64,000 nt of DNA from Microlunatus antarcticus. Lineage in GTDB: Bacteria; Actinomycetota; Actinomycetes; Propionibacteriales; Propionibacteriaceae. The notes beneath the pieces are model-generated. The model did no database searches, was not told the origin of the DNA, and saw only the letters and a list, made by a program, of their open reading frames with translations. Each line of letters starts with the position of its first letter. Position 1 is the stretch's first letter. The position numbers and the translations under genes were made by a program. Below, one piece after another: positions 44,322 through 52,802 of this stretch. The DNA is taken from contig NZ_JACHZG010000001.1 of the NCBI RefSeq assembly GCF_014193425.1, positions 62,001-126,000 on the forward strand. Direction: 5' to 3'.

Positions 44322-45088
44322 GCGGGGTGCTGGACGGGTTCTCGCTCGCCGGGCGCACCGCCCTGGTGACCGGCGGCAACCGCGGGCTGGGCGAGGCGTT
44401 CGCGCGCGGGCTGGCCGAGGCCGGCGCCCGCGTGATGATCGCCAGCCGCAACGCGGAGCAGAACGAGGTCGCGATCGCCAAGATGCGCGCCGACGGCCTG
44501 CAGGTCGAGTCGCTGGTGGCCGACATCACCGTCGACGCCGACGTGGAGCGGATGGTCGAGGAGACGGTCGAGCGGCTGGGCAGCATCGACGTCCTCGTGA
44601 ACAACGCGGGCATCTGCTACCACCGCGACGCGTGGGACGTCCCGGACGACGAGTGGGACGACGTCTTCAACCTCAACGTGCGGGCGCTGTTCAAGTGCAG
44701 CCGCGCGGTCGGGACCCACATGCGCACCCGGGGCGGCGGCTCGATCGTCAACATCGGGTCGATCTCGGCCATGATCGTCAACCGGCCGCAGAACCAGGCG
44801 GCGTACAACGCCTCCAAGGCCGCGGTGCACCAGCTCACGAAGTCGCTCGCGGCGGAGTGGGCGCCCGACGGGATCCGCGTCAACGCCGTCTCCCCGGGCT
44901 ACGTGAAGACCGAGATGGCCCCGGTCGACGAGCCGCAGTTCCGTCGGCAGTGGATCGAGGACGCCCCGCAGCAGCGCTACGCCGTCCCGAGCGAGATCGC
45001 GGGCAGCGTCGTGTTCCTGGCCAGCGACGCCGCTGCCTTCATCACGGGCTCGGTGCTGGTGATCGACGGCGGCTACACCGTCTACTGA
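44318..45088 (+). CDS. SDR-family oxidoreductase (polyol/gluconate dehydrogenase-like)
   Basis: A 256-residue classical SDR: cofactor loop ALVTGGNRGLGEAFA, IDVLVNNAGICYH, catalytic serine region NIGSISAMIVNRPQNQ, YNASKAAVHQL and the end GSVLVIDGGYTVY. Similar proteins are annotated as gluconate 5-dehydrogenase or sorbitol/mannitol dehydrogenases. ATG 44318 overlaps the preceding stop (ATGA), so both dehydrogenases are made together, presumably acting in sequence on a sugar alcohol. It converges with the LacI gene, 6 nt between stops. Confidence 0.88.
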   Translation: MSGVLDGFSLAGRTALVTGGNRGLGEAFARGLAEAGARVMIASRNAEQNEVAIAKMRADGLQVESLVADITVDADVERMVEETVERLGSIDVLVNNAGICYHRDAWDVPDDEWDDVFNLNVRALFKCSRAVGTHMRTRGGGSIVNIGSISAMIVNRPQNQAAYNASKAAVHQLTKSLAAEWAPDGIRVNAVSPGYVKTEMAPVDEPQFRRQWIEDAPQQRYAVPSEIAGSVVFLASDAAAFITGSVLVIDGGYTVY

Positions 45089-45094
45089 TCGTCC

Positions 45095-46117
45095 CTACCG
45101 GGGGTCGTGCGGGTGGCACCCGCACGACTCCCGGTGCACGAACGTCGTCGCCAGCGTGAGCCGCCGCGGCGCCCGGTCCGGGTCGAGGATGCGGGACACG
45201 GCCAGGTCGACGGCGCTCTCGCCGATCTGCGTCGTCGGCTGGGCGATGACGGTGAGGCGGGGGTGGAACAGGTCCGCCCAGTCGAAGTCGTCGTACGCCA
45301 CCAGCGCGACGTCGCGCGGCACCTCGATGCCCAGCTGCCGGGCGGCGCGCATGGCGCCGATCGTGGCCCGGTTGTTCCCGGTCACGACGGCGGTGGGCGG
45401 GTGCGCGGAGGTCATCAGGGAGGTCATCGCCTCCTGCGACCGGTCGTCGGTCCCGCGGCCGGACACGATCGTGCCGTCGGTGACCTCGATCCCGTGGCGC
45501 CGGGCCGACCGGCGGAAGCCCTCGATGCGTTCCTCGGTGGTGCTCAGCCCCGGCATCCCGCTGATCATGGCGATCCGGGTGTGACCCAGCTCGGCCAGGT
45601 GGTCGACGAGCTGACCCACGGAGTCGATGTTGTCCGAGCCGACCTGGTCGACGTCGGCGTCGACCATCCGGTCCAGCAGGACGACCGGGACGTCCCGCGT
45701 CCGTGCGTACGAGAGCGCCGTCGCCGGGGCGGGGGACGGGGCGAGCAGCACCGCCTGCACCCGGTTGTCGATCAGCTCGGTCATCGCCCGCAGCTCGGTG
45801 CCGGCGTCGTCGTGGGTGTCCGACAGCAGCAGGGAGTAGCCGTTGCGCGTGGCGACCTGCTCGATGCCGTGCAGCAGCTCGCTGAAGGAGGGGTTGGAGA
45901 AGGCCGACGAGGCCACGCCCAGGACCCGGCCCGTCGGGCCGCTCGCCGCCCCGGCCGGCTGGTACCCGAGCTGCCCGGCCGCCGACAGCACGGCCGCCTC
46001 GGTCTCCTGGCGCACCGGACGGGTCCGGTTCATGACGTGGGAGACGGTGGTGACCGAGACGCCGCTCAGACGGGCGATGTCGGCCATGGTCGCCGAGCCT
46101 CGGGTGCGCGGGGCCAC
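45095..46117 (-). CDS. LacI-family repressor of the polyol operon
   Basis: A 340-residue regulator: N-terminal LacI helix-turn-helix (MADIARLSGVSVTTVSHVMNRTRPVRQETEAAVLSAAGQLGY), hinge helix, and ribose-binding-protein-like effector domain (VLGVASSAFSNPSFSELLHGIEQ, VVLLDRMVDADVDQVGSDN, VALVAYDDFDWADLFHPRLTVI). A Cys/His tail ends it (RESCGCHPHDPR). GTG 46117 has TAGAGT (46124-46129) 6 nt upstream, and a match to the polyol-operon operator overlaps its -35 region, so it should repress itself and the dehydrogenases until a sugar or polyol binds. Confidence 0.9.
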   Translation of the reverse strand: MAPRTRGSATMADIARLSGVSVTTVSHVMNRTRPVRQETEAAVLSAAGQLGYQPAGAASGPTGRVLGVASSAFSNPSFSELLHGIEQVATRNGYSLLLSDTHDDAGTELRAMTELIDNRVQAVLLAPSPAPATALSYARTRDVPVVLLDRMVDADVDQVGSDNIDSVGQLVDHLAELGHTRIAMISGMPGLSTTEERIEGFRRSARRHGIEVTDGTIVSGRGTDDRSQEAMTSLMTSAHPPTAVVTGNNRATIGAMRAARQLGIEVPRDVALVAYDDFDWADLFHPRLTVIAQPTTQIGESAVDLAVSRILDPDRAPRRLTLATTFVHRESCGCHPHDPR

Positions 46118-46129
46118 GAGCGGACTCTA

Positions 46130-46153
46130 GCAACGTGTTGCGCAAGAACTTGC
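46130..46153. promoter_or_regulatory. LacI-family operator at the regulator's own promoter
   Basis: GCAACGTGTTGCGCAAG (46130-46146) followed by AACTTGC. It shares the TTGCGCAAG core and GCAA flank with the polyol-operon site and directly abuts the TAGAGT -10 element of the LacI gene, which fits autorepression. Confidence 0.65.
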
Positions 46154-46191
46154 TCGTCGAGCGGGGGCAGGCCGGGCGTCGGCCCGGCCGG

Positions 46192-46279
46192 TGGCGGAGG
46201 ATACGAGATTCGAACTCGTGAGGGCGTGAACCCAACCCGCTTTCCAAGCGAGCGCCATAGGCCTCTAGGCGAATCCTCC
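46192..46279 (-). tRNA. tRNA-Ser (anticodon GGA)
   Basis: On the minus strand the acceptor stem GGAGGAT (5' end at 46279) pairs with ATCCTCC (46196-46202). The anticodon loop TTGGAAA gives GGA (reads UCC/UCU). The long variable arm makes it class II, and GTTCGAATC is the T loop. Discriminator G at 46195 and an encoded CCA at 46192-46194. Confidence 0.96.
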
Positions 46280-46363
46280 GCCCGGAACCTTACCTGCCGC
46301 GGAGCCGCCCGCCGAACCCGTCCGTAGCGCTACCGCGTCGGACGGGGTCCGGGAGAGGTCGCG

Positions 46364-46369
46364 TACAGT
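46364..46369 (+). promoter_or_regulatory. -10 element of the SRP RNA gene
   Basis: TACAGT, the likely -10 hexamer a few bases before the 5' stem of the SRP RNA. Confidence 0.55.
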
Positions 46370-46370
46370 T

Positions 46371-46466
46371 GAGCCCGGTCCCCCGCGTGGCGGCACCTCA
46401 CCCAACTCCCCCAGGGCTTAGCGGCAGCAAGGGTCAGTGAGCTCTGCCGGGTGCGCGGGGGGCTCT
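46371..46466 (+). ncRNA. ffs: Signal recognition particle 4.5S-type RNA
   Basis: The core AGGGCTTAGCGGCAGCAAGG with GGTCAGTGAGCTCTGCCGGG is the conserved domain IV of the bacterial SRP RNA, close to the mycobacterial form. The 5' part (GAGCCC, CCCCCGCG, GGCGGCA) pairs with the 3' part (TGCCGGG, CGCGGGGG, GGGCTC) to make one long hairpin of about 95 nt. GGGGGGCTCTTT at the end resembles a terminator. It lies between tRNA-Ser and dnaX, a common actinobacterial position. Ends are estimated from the pairing. Confidence 0.88.
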
Positions 46467-46478
46467 TTCGTCTCCGGG

Positions 46479-47111
46479 TCAGGCCGCGAGGGGCTCCGCG
46501 AGGTCGTGCAGGGCGAGGATGCGCTCGAGCTCGGGGCGGCCGCCGTCCTTCGCGAAGAGGTGCGCGGCGAGGCCGACCGTGAGCGCGGAGTCCACGTTGG
46601 CCTGGACGTCGTCCACGAACAGCACCTGCGCGGCCGGCAGGGCGAGGCGCTGCACCGCGTGGTGGAAGTAGGCCGGGTCCGGCTTGGCGACGCCGATCTC
46701 GCCGGAGATGACCATCGGGTCGAAGAGGCGCTCGTAGCCGAGCTCGCGCCGCATGTAGACCGCGCGTTCGCGGTGCTGGTTGGTGGCGATCGCGCACCGC
46801 GTGCCGCGGGCCCGCAGGTCCCGGACGGCGTCGAGCATCCCCTCGTCCACCGCGAGGTGCTGCCAGACGTCCAGCAGGTCCTCGGCCCGGACCGGCAGGC
46901 CCCAGGACGTGACGACGTCGGCCAGCGGCCCGGCGAACGGCCTGGAGCCGTCCAGGACCGGCTGCTCGGCGTCGCTCAGGTCGTCCAGGAACGCGGCCAG
47001 CCGGTCGCCCTCGAGCCCGGTCAGTCGTCCGACCTCCGCGGCCCAGTCGTTCGCGGGACGCTGCAGGACCCCGTCGCAGTCGAAGAGGACGGCCCGGATC
47101 TGTGCGCTCAC
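46479..47111 (-). CDS. HAD-superfamily hydrolase
   Basis: A 210-residue haloacid-dehalogenase-fold phosphatase: motif I LFDCDGVL with the nucleophile Asp, motif II CAIATNQ, motif III Lys in IGVAKPDPAYF and motif IV LFVDDVQANVDSA. The helical cap after motif I marks subfamily I. These usually dephosphorylate small metabolites; the substrate cannot be inferred. It is transcribed toward the SRP RNA and diverges from dnaX, with 101 nt between the starts. GTG 47111 lacks a strong ribosome site. Confidence 0.87.
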   Translation of the reverse strand: MSAQIRAVLFDCDGVLQRPANDWAAEVGRLTGLEGDRLAAFLDDLSDAEQPVLDGSRPFAGPLADVVTSWGLPVRAEDLLDVWQHLAVDEGMLDAVRDLRARGTRCAIATNQHRERAVYMRRELGYERLFDPMVISGEIGVAKPDPAYFHHAVQRLALPAAQVLFVDDVQANVDSALTVGLAAHLFAKDGGRPELERILALHDLAEPLAA

Positions 47112-47212
47112 CGGCCCCAGTGTTCCAGGCCCGCGCCCCGGAGCCGGGTGAGCAGACCCGTTGCCCCGCCGACCGGCGGGGAGTGTCAGTGGGCGGGCAT
47201 AAGGTCTTGACC

Positions 47213-49510
47213 GTGGACGAGGTGCTGCTCACGGGGTCGCGGGTCATCGACCCGGAGGCCGAGCAGGACCCCTGGGTGGAGGGCGACGAGCCCGCGCCGG
47301 ACGGGCAGACCCGCGTCGACCACCAGCAGGACGAGTCGCTCTTCGGCGAGCCCGCGGCGGGCCGGCCCGGGGGAGCGGCGCCGCTCGCGCTCTACCGCCG
47401 CTACCGGCCGGACACGTTCGCCGAGGTCATCGGCCAGGACCACGTCACGCAGCCCCTGCAGCGGGCGCTGGCCAACAACCGGGTCAACCACGCGTACCTC
47501 TTCTCGGGCCCCCGCGGCTGCGGCAAGACGACCTCCGCGCGGATCCTGGCCCGGGCGCTCAACTGCGAGTACGGCCCGATCGCCGAGCCGTGCGGCCACT
47601 GCCGCTCCTGCCGCGACCTCGCCACCGGCGGGTCGGGCAGCATCGACGTCATCGAGATCGACGCGGCCAGCCACGGCGGCGTCGACGACGCGCGCGACCT
47701 GCGGGAGCGCGCGTTCTTCGCCCCGGTCGCCAGCCGCTACAAGATCTACATCGTCGACGAGGCGCACATGGTGACCACGGCGGGCTTCAACGCCCTGCTC
47801 AAGCTGGTCGAGGAGCCGCCGCCGCACGTCAAGTTCATCTTCGCCACGACCGAGCCCGAGAAGGTCATCGGCACGATCCGCTCGCGGACGCACCACTACC
47901 CGTTCCGGCTCGTGCCGCCGCGGATCCTCACCGACTACCTGGCCAAGCTCTGCGCGGCCGAGGGCATCACCGTCGAGCCCGTCGTCCTGCCGCTCGTCGT
48001 CCGGGCGGGTGCCGGCTCCGTCCGCGACGCGCTCTCGGTCCTCGACCAGCTGCTCGGCGGGGCGGACGAGGAGGGCGTCTCCTACCGCCAGGCGACCGCG
48101 CTGCTCGGCTACACGCCCGACTCGCTGCTGGACGAGTTCGTCGACGCCTTCGCCGTCGGCGACGCGGGCGGGGTGTTCGCGTGCGTGGACAAGGTCATCG
48201 AGGTCGGGCAGGACCCGCGCCGGTTCGCCGAGGACCTGCTCCGCCGCCTGCGTGACCTCGTCATCGTCGCCGCGGTGCCGGACGCCCTGACGTCGGGCCT
48301 CGTCGACGTCGCGCCCGACCAGGCCGACCGGCTGTCCTCCCAGGCCGCCTCGCTGGGGCCGGGGGAGCTGGCCCGCGCGGCCGAGGTGATCGCGACCGGC
48401 CTCACGGACATGCGGGGCACCACCGCCCCCCGGCTGCACCTCGAACTCATGTGCGCCCGGGTGCTGCTGCCGGGCGCGGACGTCGACGAGCGCGGCCTGC
48501 ACGCCCGGCTCGACCGGATCGAGCGACGCCTGGACATGGTCAGCGGGGTGCCGGCCGAGGGTGCTCCCGCTCCGACGTCACGTCCCGAGGCCCGGACGGA
48601 GGCGCGCCCGGCCGCTGTGCGAGAGCCGGTCGAGGCGGTGCCCGCGGCACCGACGGCTCCCGTCGAGAGCCCTGCGGCCGCCGAGCCGGCTCAGCCCGCC
48701 CAGCCCACCGCAACCGCTCCCGTACGCCGTGGTCCGGCCCGGCCGACGACGCCCAAGCCCGTACGCCCCGAGCTCGCGGCCCTCCGTCCGCCGGACGACG
48801 ACGAGCCGCCGGAGCCCGACGCACCGGAGCACCTCCCGCCGCCGGTCGAGGCGGCGCAGCCGGACGCGCGCGGACCGTCCGGCGGTGACACCGACGACAC
48901 GATGGCGGGCGGCAGCCGGGACGAGCCGTCTGCGTCGGTCTCGGGCTCCCGGCTCACCGCGACGGACGTCCGCCGCCTCTGGCCGGAGGTGCTGGAGGAG
49001 GTCAAGAGCAAGCGGCGCTTCACCTGGATCCTGCTGAGCCAGAACGCGCAGGTCGCCGAGGTCCGCGACGGCGTCCTGCTGCTGACCATGGCCAACACCG
49101 GGGCGCGGGACAGCTTCGGGCGGGGCGGCAGCGAGGACGTGCTGCGCGAGGCGCTCGTCGTCGTGCTGGGCACCGACTTCCGCATCGAGACGATGGTCGA
49201 CGCCGGGGCCGGCGGGACAGCGACCCGCGAGGCGCCCGGCCGTCCGGCTCCGGCCGCACCGCCCGCGGCGCCGGCCCAGGTGCCCAGCGACGCACCCCTG
49301 GGTCAGGCCCCGGTCGGAGCTGCCCCGCCGACCCCGTCCGCCCGGGAACGGGCCGTCGCGAGCGTGCAGAACACCCGCCCGCAGGACGCCGTGGACCCCG
49401 ACGACGCGGTGGACCGGGACGACGCCGACCTCGACGACGGGGCCGAGTCGCACCACGCGCTGCTCGCCCGGCAGCTCGGCGCGCAGATCATCGTCGAGGA
49501 CGACGCGTGA
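47213..49510 (+). CDS. dnaX: DNA polymerase III subunits gamma and tau
   Basis: A 765-residue clamp-loader ATPase. Walker A is FSGPRGCGKTTSA; the zinc module is CEYGPIAEPCGHCRSC; Walker B is IYIVDEAHM; SRTHHYPFRLVPP carries sensor residues. A long Pro/Ala/Glu-rich linker (about residues 440-590) joins the tau C-terminal domain (RLWPEVLEEVKSKRRFTWILLSQNA). The frame extends upstream to 47102, but GTG 47213 has TAAGGT (47200-47205) 7 nt upstream. The first 50 residues before APLALYRRYRPDTFAEVIGQ are a non-conserved acidic extension. No programmed frameshift slippery run is evident, so gamma may not be made separately. Confidence 0.95.
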   Translation: MDEVLLTGSRVIDPEAEQDPWVEGDEPAPDGQTRVDHQQDESLFGEPAAGRPGGAAPLALYRRYRPDTFAEVIGQDHVTQPLQRALANNRVNHAYLFSGPRGCGKTTSARILARALNCEYGPIAEPCGHCRSCRDLATGGSGSIDVIEIDAASHGGVDDARDLRERAFFAPVASRYKIYIVDEAHMVTTAGFNALLKLVEEPPPHVKFIFATTEPEKVIGTIRSRTHHYPFRLVPPRILTDYLAKLCAAEGITVEPVVLPLVVRAGAGSVRDALSVLDQLLGGADEEGVSYRQATALLGYTPDSLLDEFVDAFAVGDAGGVFACVDKVIEVGQDPRRFAEDLLRRLRDLVIVAAVPDALTSGLVDVAPDQADRLSSQAASLGPGELARAAEVIATGLTDMRGTTAPRLHLELMCARVLLPGADVDERGLHARLDRIERRLDMVSGVPAEGAPAPTSRPEARTEARPAAVREPVEAVPAAPTAPVESPAAAEPAQPAQPTATAPVRRGPARPTTPKPVRPELAALRPPDDDEPPEPDAPEHLPPPVEAAQPDARGPSGGDTDDTMAGGSRDEPSASVSGSRLTATDVRRLWPEVLEEVKSKRRFTWILLSQNAQVAEVRDGVLLLTMANTGARDSFGRGGSEDVLREALVVVLGTDFRIETMVDAGAGGTATREAPGRPAPAAPPAAPAQVPSDAPLGQAPVGAAPPTPSARERAVASVQNTRPQDAVDPDDAVDRDDADLDDGAESHHALLARQLGAQIIVEDDA

Positions 49511-49561
49511 CCGGGCCCGTCGCCGCGGTCGTGCGCACCGCGCCCGCACTAGGCTGACGGC

Positions 49562-49885
49562 ATGATCCCCGACGGTGGCGACATGTCCGGCCTGCTCGCG
49601 CAGGCCCAGGCGATGCAGGCGCAGCTCATGGCGGCGCAGCAGGAGCTGGCCGACGCGACCGTCGAGGGCACCGCGGGCGGCGACGTGGTGACGGCGACCG
49701 TCACCGGCGCCGGCGAGCTCGTCGGCCTGGTCATCAAGCCCGAGGCCGTCGACCCGGACGACACCGAGACGCTGGCCGACCTGGTGCTCGCGGCTGTGCG
49801 CGACGCCAACACTCGCGCGCAGGCCCTCGCCGCCGCCAAGCTCGGCCCCCTGGCCGGCGGGCTCGGCGGCGGGCTGCCCTTCTAG
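49562..49885 (+). CDS. YbaB/EbfC nucleoid-associated protein
   Basis: A 107-residue DNA-binding protein of the YbaB/EbfC family: an N-terminal helix [29 protein letters not shown], beta strands [22 protein letters not shown] and a C-terminal helix, ending in a glycine-rich tail. Found between dnaX and recR in most bacteria. It coats DNA as a dimer. ATG 49562 has TAGGCT (49550-49555) 6 nt upstream, so besides read-through from dnaX it has its own leaderless promoter, also serving recR. Confidence 0.94.
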   Translation: MIPDGGDMSGLLAQAQAMQAQLMAAQQELADATVEGTAGGDVVTATVTGAGELVGLVIKPEAVDPDDTETLADLVLAAVRDANTRAQALAAAKLGPLAGGLGGGLPF

Positions 49886-49893
49886 GTCCGCGG

Positions 49894-50496
49894 ATGTACG
49901 AGGGTCCGGTCCAGGACCTCATCGACGAGCTCGGCCGGCTGCCCGGCATCGGGCCGAAGAGCGCTCAGCGGCTGGCGTTCCACATCCTCGCGGCCGACTC
50001 CGACGACGTGCTGCGCCTGGCCGCGACGCTCAAGCTGGTCAAGGAGACGGTCAAGTTCTGCGACGTCTGCTTCAACGTCTCCGAGGAGACACGCTGTCGC
50101 ATCTGCCGCGACCCGCGGCGCGACCAGACCACCATCTGCGTGGTCGAGGAGTCCAAGGACGTCGTCGCGGTGGAGCGGACGCGCGAGTTCCGTGGTCGCT
50201 ACCACGTGCTCGGTGGCGCGATCAGCCCCATCGACGGCATCGGCCCGGCCGACCTCAAGATCCGGGAGCTCTGCCTCCGCCTCGCCGACGGGACGGTCAT
50301 GGAGGTCATCCTCGCGACCGACCCCAACCTCGAGGGCGAGGCCACCGCGACCTACCTCTCCCGGCTGCTGCTGCCCATGGGCGTGCGCGTCAGCCGGCTG
50401 GCCAGCGGGCTGCCGGTCGGGGGCGACCTCGAGTACGCCGACGAGGTCACGCTGGGGCGGGCGTTCGAGGGTCGTCGCTTCGTCGAGGCCAGCTGA
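49894..50496 (+). CDS. recR: Recombination mediator RecR
   Basis: A 200-residue protein that loads RecA at gapped DNA with RecF and RecO. It shows the N-terminal helix-hairpin-helix ([24 protein letters not shown]), a C4 zinc finger (CDVC-x8-CRIC), the Toprim motif ([17 protein letters not shown]) and Walker-B-like C-terminal region ([21 protein letters not shown]). Length is standard. It begins 8 nt after the YbaB stop and is the last gene of the dnaX-ybaB-recR cluster. Confidence 0.97.
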   Translation: MYEGPVQDLIDELGRLPGIGPKSAQRLAFHILAADSDDVLRLAATLKLVKETVKFCDVCFNVSEETRCRICRDPRRDQTTICVVEESKDVVAVERTREFRGRYHVLGGAISPIDGIGPADLKIRELCLRLADGTVMEVILATDPNLEGEATATYLSRLLLPMGVRVSRLASGLPVGGDLEYADEVTLGRAFEGRRFVEAS

Positions 50497-50514
50497 GCCC
50501 ACCCGGCTCCGGGG

Positions 50515-51060
50515 TCAGCGGTCGCGCAGGTCGAAGCTCGTCGGCGCTGCGGCCAGCCGGGCCCGCGTGAGGTAGAGCGAGGCGCCCACCCCGGCGAAGA
50601 CCAGCACGAACACCACCGACGGGTAGCCGATGAGGTGCGTCCAGCGGCGATAGGTCAGCGCCGTCTCCCGGTGGCGGACCAGGACGGTGACGTTCACGAC
50701 GAACGCGACCACGAAGGTCACCAGGGCCCCGGTCAGCGCGGCCCGCAGGGGCCCCTGGCGGTCCCAGGTCTGCGTGATGACGAGCCCGGTCGCGCCACCG
50801 AGCACCGCGCCGGCGAGCAGGGTCGGACCGAGGCTGATCAGGGACGGCAGCAGCTCGCTGCCGACGAAGTGCTCCCCGCCGCCGAGACCGGCCGGCGCAG
50901 TCGCGCCCGGCTGGATCGTCAGCCCGGACGCGGCCCAGAAGCCCAGCCGGAGCACCTGGTAGACGAGCATGGCGGCGAGAGCGGAACCCGCCCCCGTGAC
51001 GATCCCGGGCAGGACGGCCGTCGGCACCGGCGTGGCGGCGCTCAGCTCACGCGTGCTCAT
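50515..51060 (-). CDS. Membrane protein, four helices, unknown family
   Basis: A 181-residue protein with hydrophobic helices at about residues 17-45, 78-105, 113-135 and 145-165 ([18 protein letters not shown]). Between the first two lies an extracytoplasmic loop rich in Gly and Ala ([18 protein letters not shown]). No catalytic motif is visible. ATG 51060 overlaps the stop of the upstream oxidoreductase (ATGA), so the two are translated together. I do not recognise a family; convergent with recR. Confidence 0.7.
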   Translation of the reverse strand: MSTRELSAATPVPTAVLPGIVTGAGSALAAMLVYQVLRLGFWAASGLTIQPGATAPAGLGGGEHFVGSELLPSLISLGPTLLAGAVLGGATGLVITQTWDRQGPLRAALTGALVTFVVAFVVNVTVLVRHRETALTYRRWTHLIGYPSVVFVLVFAGVGASLYLTRARLAAAPTSFDLRDR

Positions 51061-52061
51061 ACGGCGACCCGCTCGTCCTCGTGGTGGATCACGCCGAGCT
51101 GCTCGCAGGCGTCGTTGAGGACGCGCTGGACGGCGAGCGTGTCGGCCAGCGGCATGACCGTGCTCTCCAACCGGCCCGCGCGCAGCGCCTCCGTCACCTC
51201 GATGAGCTCGTGGCTGTAGCCGACGCCGAGCGGCGGCAGGTCGAAGCGCTCGGGCTCGTGACCGGAGCGGTTGAGCACGAACGACTTCGGGTGGTGGAAC
51301 CGCGGTGGGATGTCGATCCAGCCGCGCGTGCCGTGCAGCCGGGCCGTGCCGGGAGTCTGGTGCCGCAGGGAGATCAGCAGCGAGGCGGCCCGGCCGTCGT
51401 CGTAGCCGAGCAGCAGGCCGGCCTCCGCCTCCACGCCGGTGGGGGCGAGCGACCCGGTCACGGACACGCTCGTCGGGTCGCCGAGGAAGTGCTGGGCGAT
51501 CGAGACGACGTAGACGCCGAGGTCGAGCATCGCGCCGCCGCCCTGGTCGGGGTCGAAGAGGCGGTCCTTCGGGTCGTACGGGCGGTCGACGCCGAGGTCG
51601 GCCTGCACCTGGCGGACCTCGCCGATCGCCCCGTCGGCCACGAGCTCGCGGATCTTGACCACGGCGGGCTGGAAGCGGGTCCACATCGCCTCCATGGCGA
51701 AGACCTTCTCGCGGCGGACGGTGTCGATCACGCGCTCGGCACCGGCGACCGTGGCGGTGAACGCCTTCTCCACCAGGACCGCCTTGCCGGCGGCCGCCGC
51801 GGCCAGTGCCACGGCCTCGTGCTGCGGGTGCGGGGTGGCGACGTAGAGGACGTCGACCTCGTCGTCGCCGAGGATGCCGCCGTACCCGCCGTACGCCCGG
51901 GCGATGCCGTGCTTCGACGCGAACGCCTGGGCGCGTTCCTCCGAACGGCTCGCGACGGCAACGAGCTCGGCCCCCTCGACGTGCGCGAAGTCGGGCACCA
52001 CGGAGTCGGCGATGCGACCCGGTCCGACGATGCCCCAGCGGATCACCCGGTCTGTGCTCAC
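51057..52061 (-). CDS. Gfo/Idh/MocA-family oxidoreductase
   Basis: A 334-residue NAD(P)-dependent dehydrogenase. The Rossmann loop is [29 protein letters not shown] and [14 protein letters not shown] with the conserved EK pair follow, and the C-terminal beta-sheet domain begins near [11 protein letters not shown]. Members act on sugars, inositol, dihydrodiols or similar; [12 protein letters not shown] is typical of the trans-1,2-dihydrobenzene-diol/D-xylose dehydrogenase subgroup. GTG 52061 has TACAGT (52069-52074) 7 nt upstream, a leaderless arrangement. Overlaps a small membrane-protein gene downstream. Confidence 0.88.
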   Translation of the reverse strand: MSTDRVIRWGIVGPGRIADSVVPDFAHVEGAELVAVASRSEERAQAFASKHGIARAYGGYGGILGDDEVDVLYVATPHPQHEAVALAAAAAGKAVLVEKAFTATVAGAERVIDTVRREKVFAMEAMWTRFQPAVVKIRELVADGAIGEVRQVQADLGVDRPYDPKDRLFDPDQGGGAMLDLGVYVVSIAQHFLGDPTSVSVTGSLAPTGVEAEAGLLLGYDDGRAASLLISLRHQTPGTARLHGTRGWIDIPPRFHHPKSFVLNRSGHEPERFDLPPLGVGYSHELIEVTEALRAGRLESTVMPLADTLAVQRVLNDACEQLGVIHHEDERVAV

Positions 52062-52120
52062 GCAGGCCACTGTAGGGCGGGTCCCGGCGGGCCCTCCGCG
52101 ACGGCGACGGGGCGGCGGGC

Positions 52121-52657
52121 TCAGTCGCCGAGTGCGCGGCGGCGCTTGTCCAGACGTTCCTGCTCGTGCGCGATCCGCTTGCGCTCGCGGTCCCGGTCGG
52201 ACTCGCTCTTGCCCAGCACCATCGAGATCATCGTCGGGATGAAGATCAGCCACCAGAAGCTCGGCCAGCCGAGCTGGGGGATGAACGTGATGGCCAGCGG
52301 GATCACGATCCAGAGCGCTCCGGTGAGCCCGCGCAACGCCTCCGCGCCGCCCGTCCGGGGCGGCAGCACGGCGGGTGTGGGCAGGTCGGTCGGAGCCGGC
52401 GTGGCGGGGCGCTGCCAGGGCGGGGTCTCGTACGACGGCGTGGTGGCCACGGTCTGCCCGGGGCGTGGTCCCGGGAGGTCGGTGAACAGCGGGTCGAGGT
52501 CGCTCGCCACCTTGGCCTGCAGCGCAGCGCCGATGCGTTCGTCGAACTCCTCGGGCGAGAGGCGGCCCTGGGCCATGTGCTCGCGCAGCAGCTCAGCGGC
52601 GCTGTCGCGCTCGGCGTCGCCGATCCGTTGCGGGCGGGGCTGCCCCTGCTCGGTCAC
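52121..52657 (-). CDS. DUF1707 (SHOCT-like) two-helix membrane protein
   Basis: A 178-residue protein. The N-terminus carries the DUF1707 motif [32 protein letters not shown], a proline-rich linker follows, then two closely spaced membrane helices ([17 protein letters not shown] and [16 protein letters not shown]) and a charged coiled tail ([22 protein letters not shown]). Such proteins are common in actinobacteria and of unknown function. GTG 52657 has GATAGT (52664-52669) 6 nt upstream. It diverges from the aspartate kinase gene. Confidence 0.85.
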   Translation of the reverse strand: MTEQGQPRPQRIGDAERDSAAELLREHMAQGRLSPEEFDERIGAALQAKVASDLDPLFTDLPGPRPGQTVATTPSYETPPWQRPATPAPTDLPTPAVLPPRTGGAEALRGLTGALWIVIPLAITFIPQLGWPSFWWLIFIPTMISMVLGKSESDRDRERKRIAHEQERLDKRRRALGD

Positions 52658-52802
52658 GATCCCACTATCGCACCCGGGCAGGTCGGGCCTCCGGCCCTCA
52701 CCTGGACGATCGCCACGGTCGCAGGCGCGCGCACGTAAAGTTGCGCGCGGTCGGCGCCCGAGGGGTGCGGCCGCCATCCCGGTCACGTCGGAAGGGTCTG
52801 CG

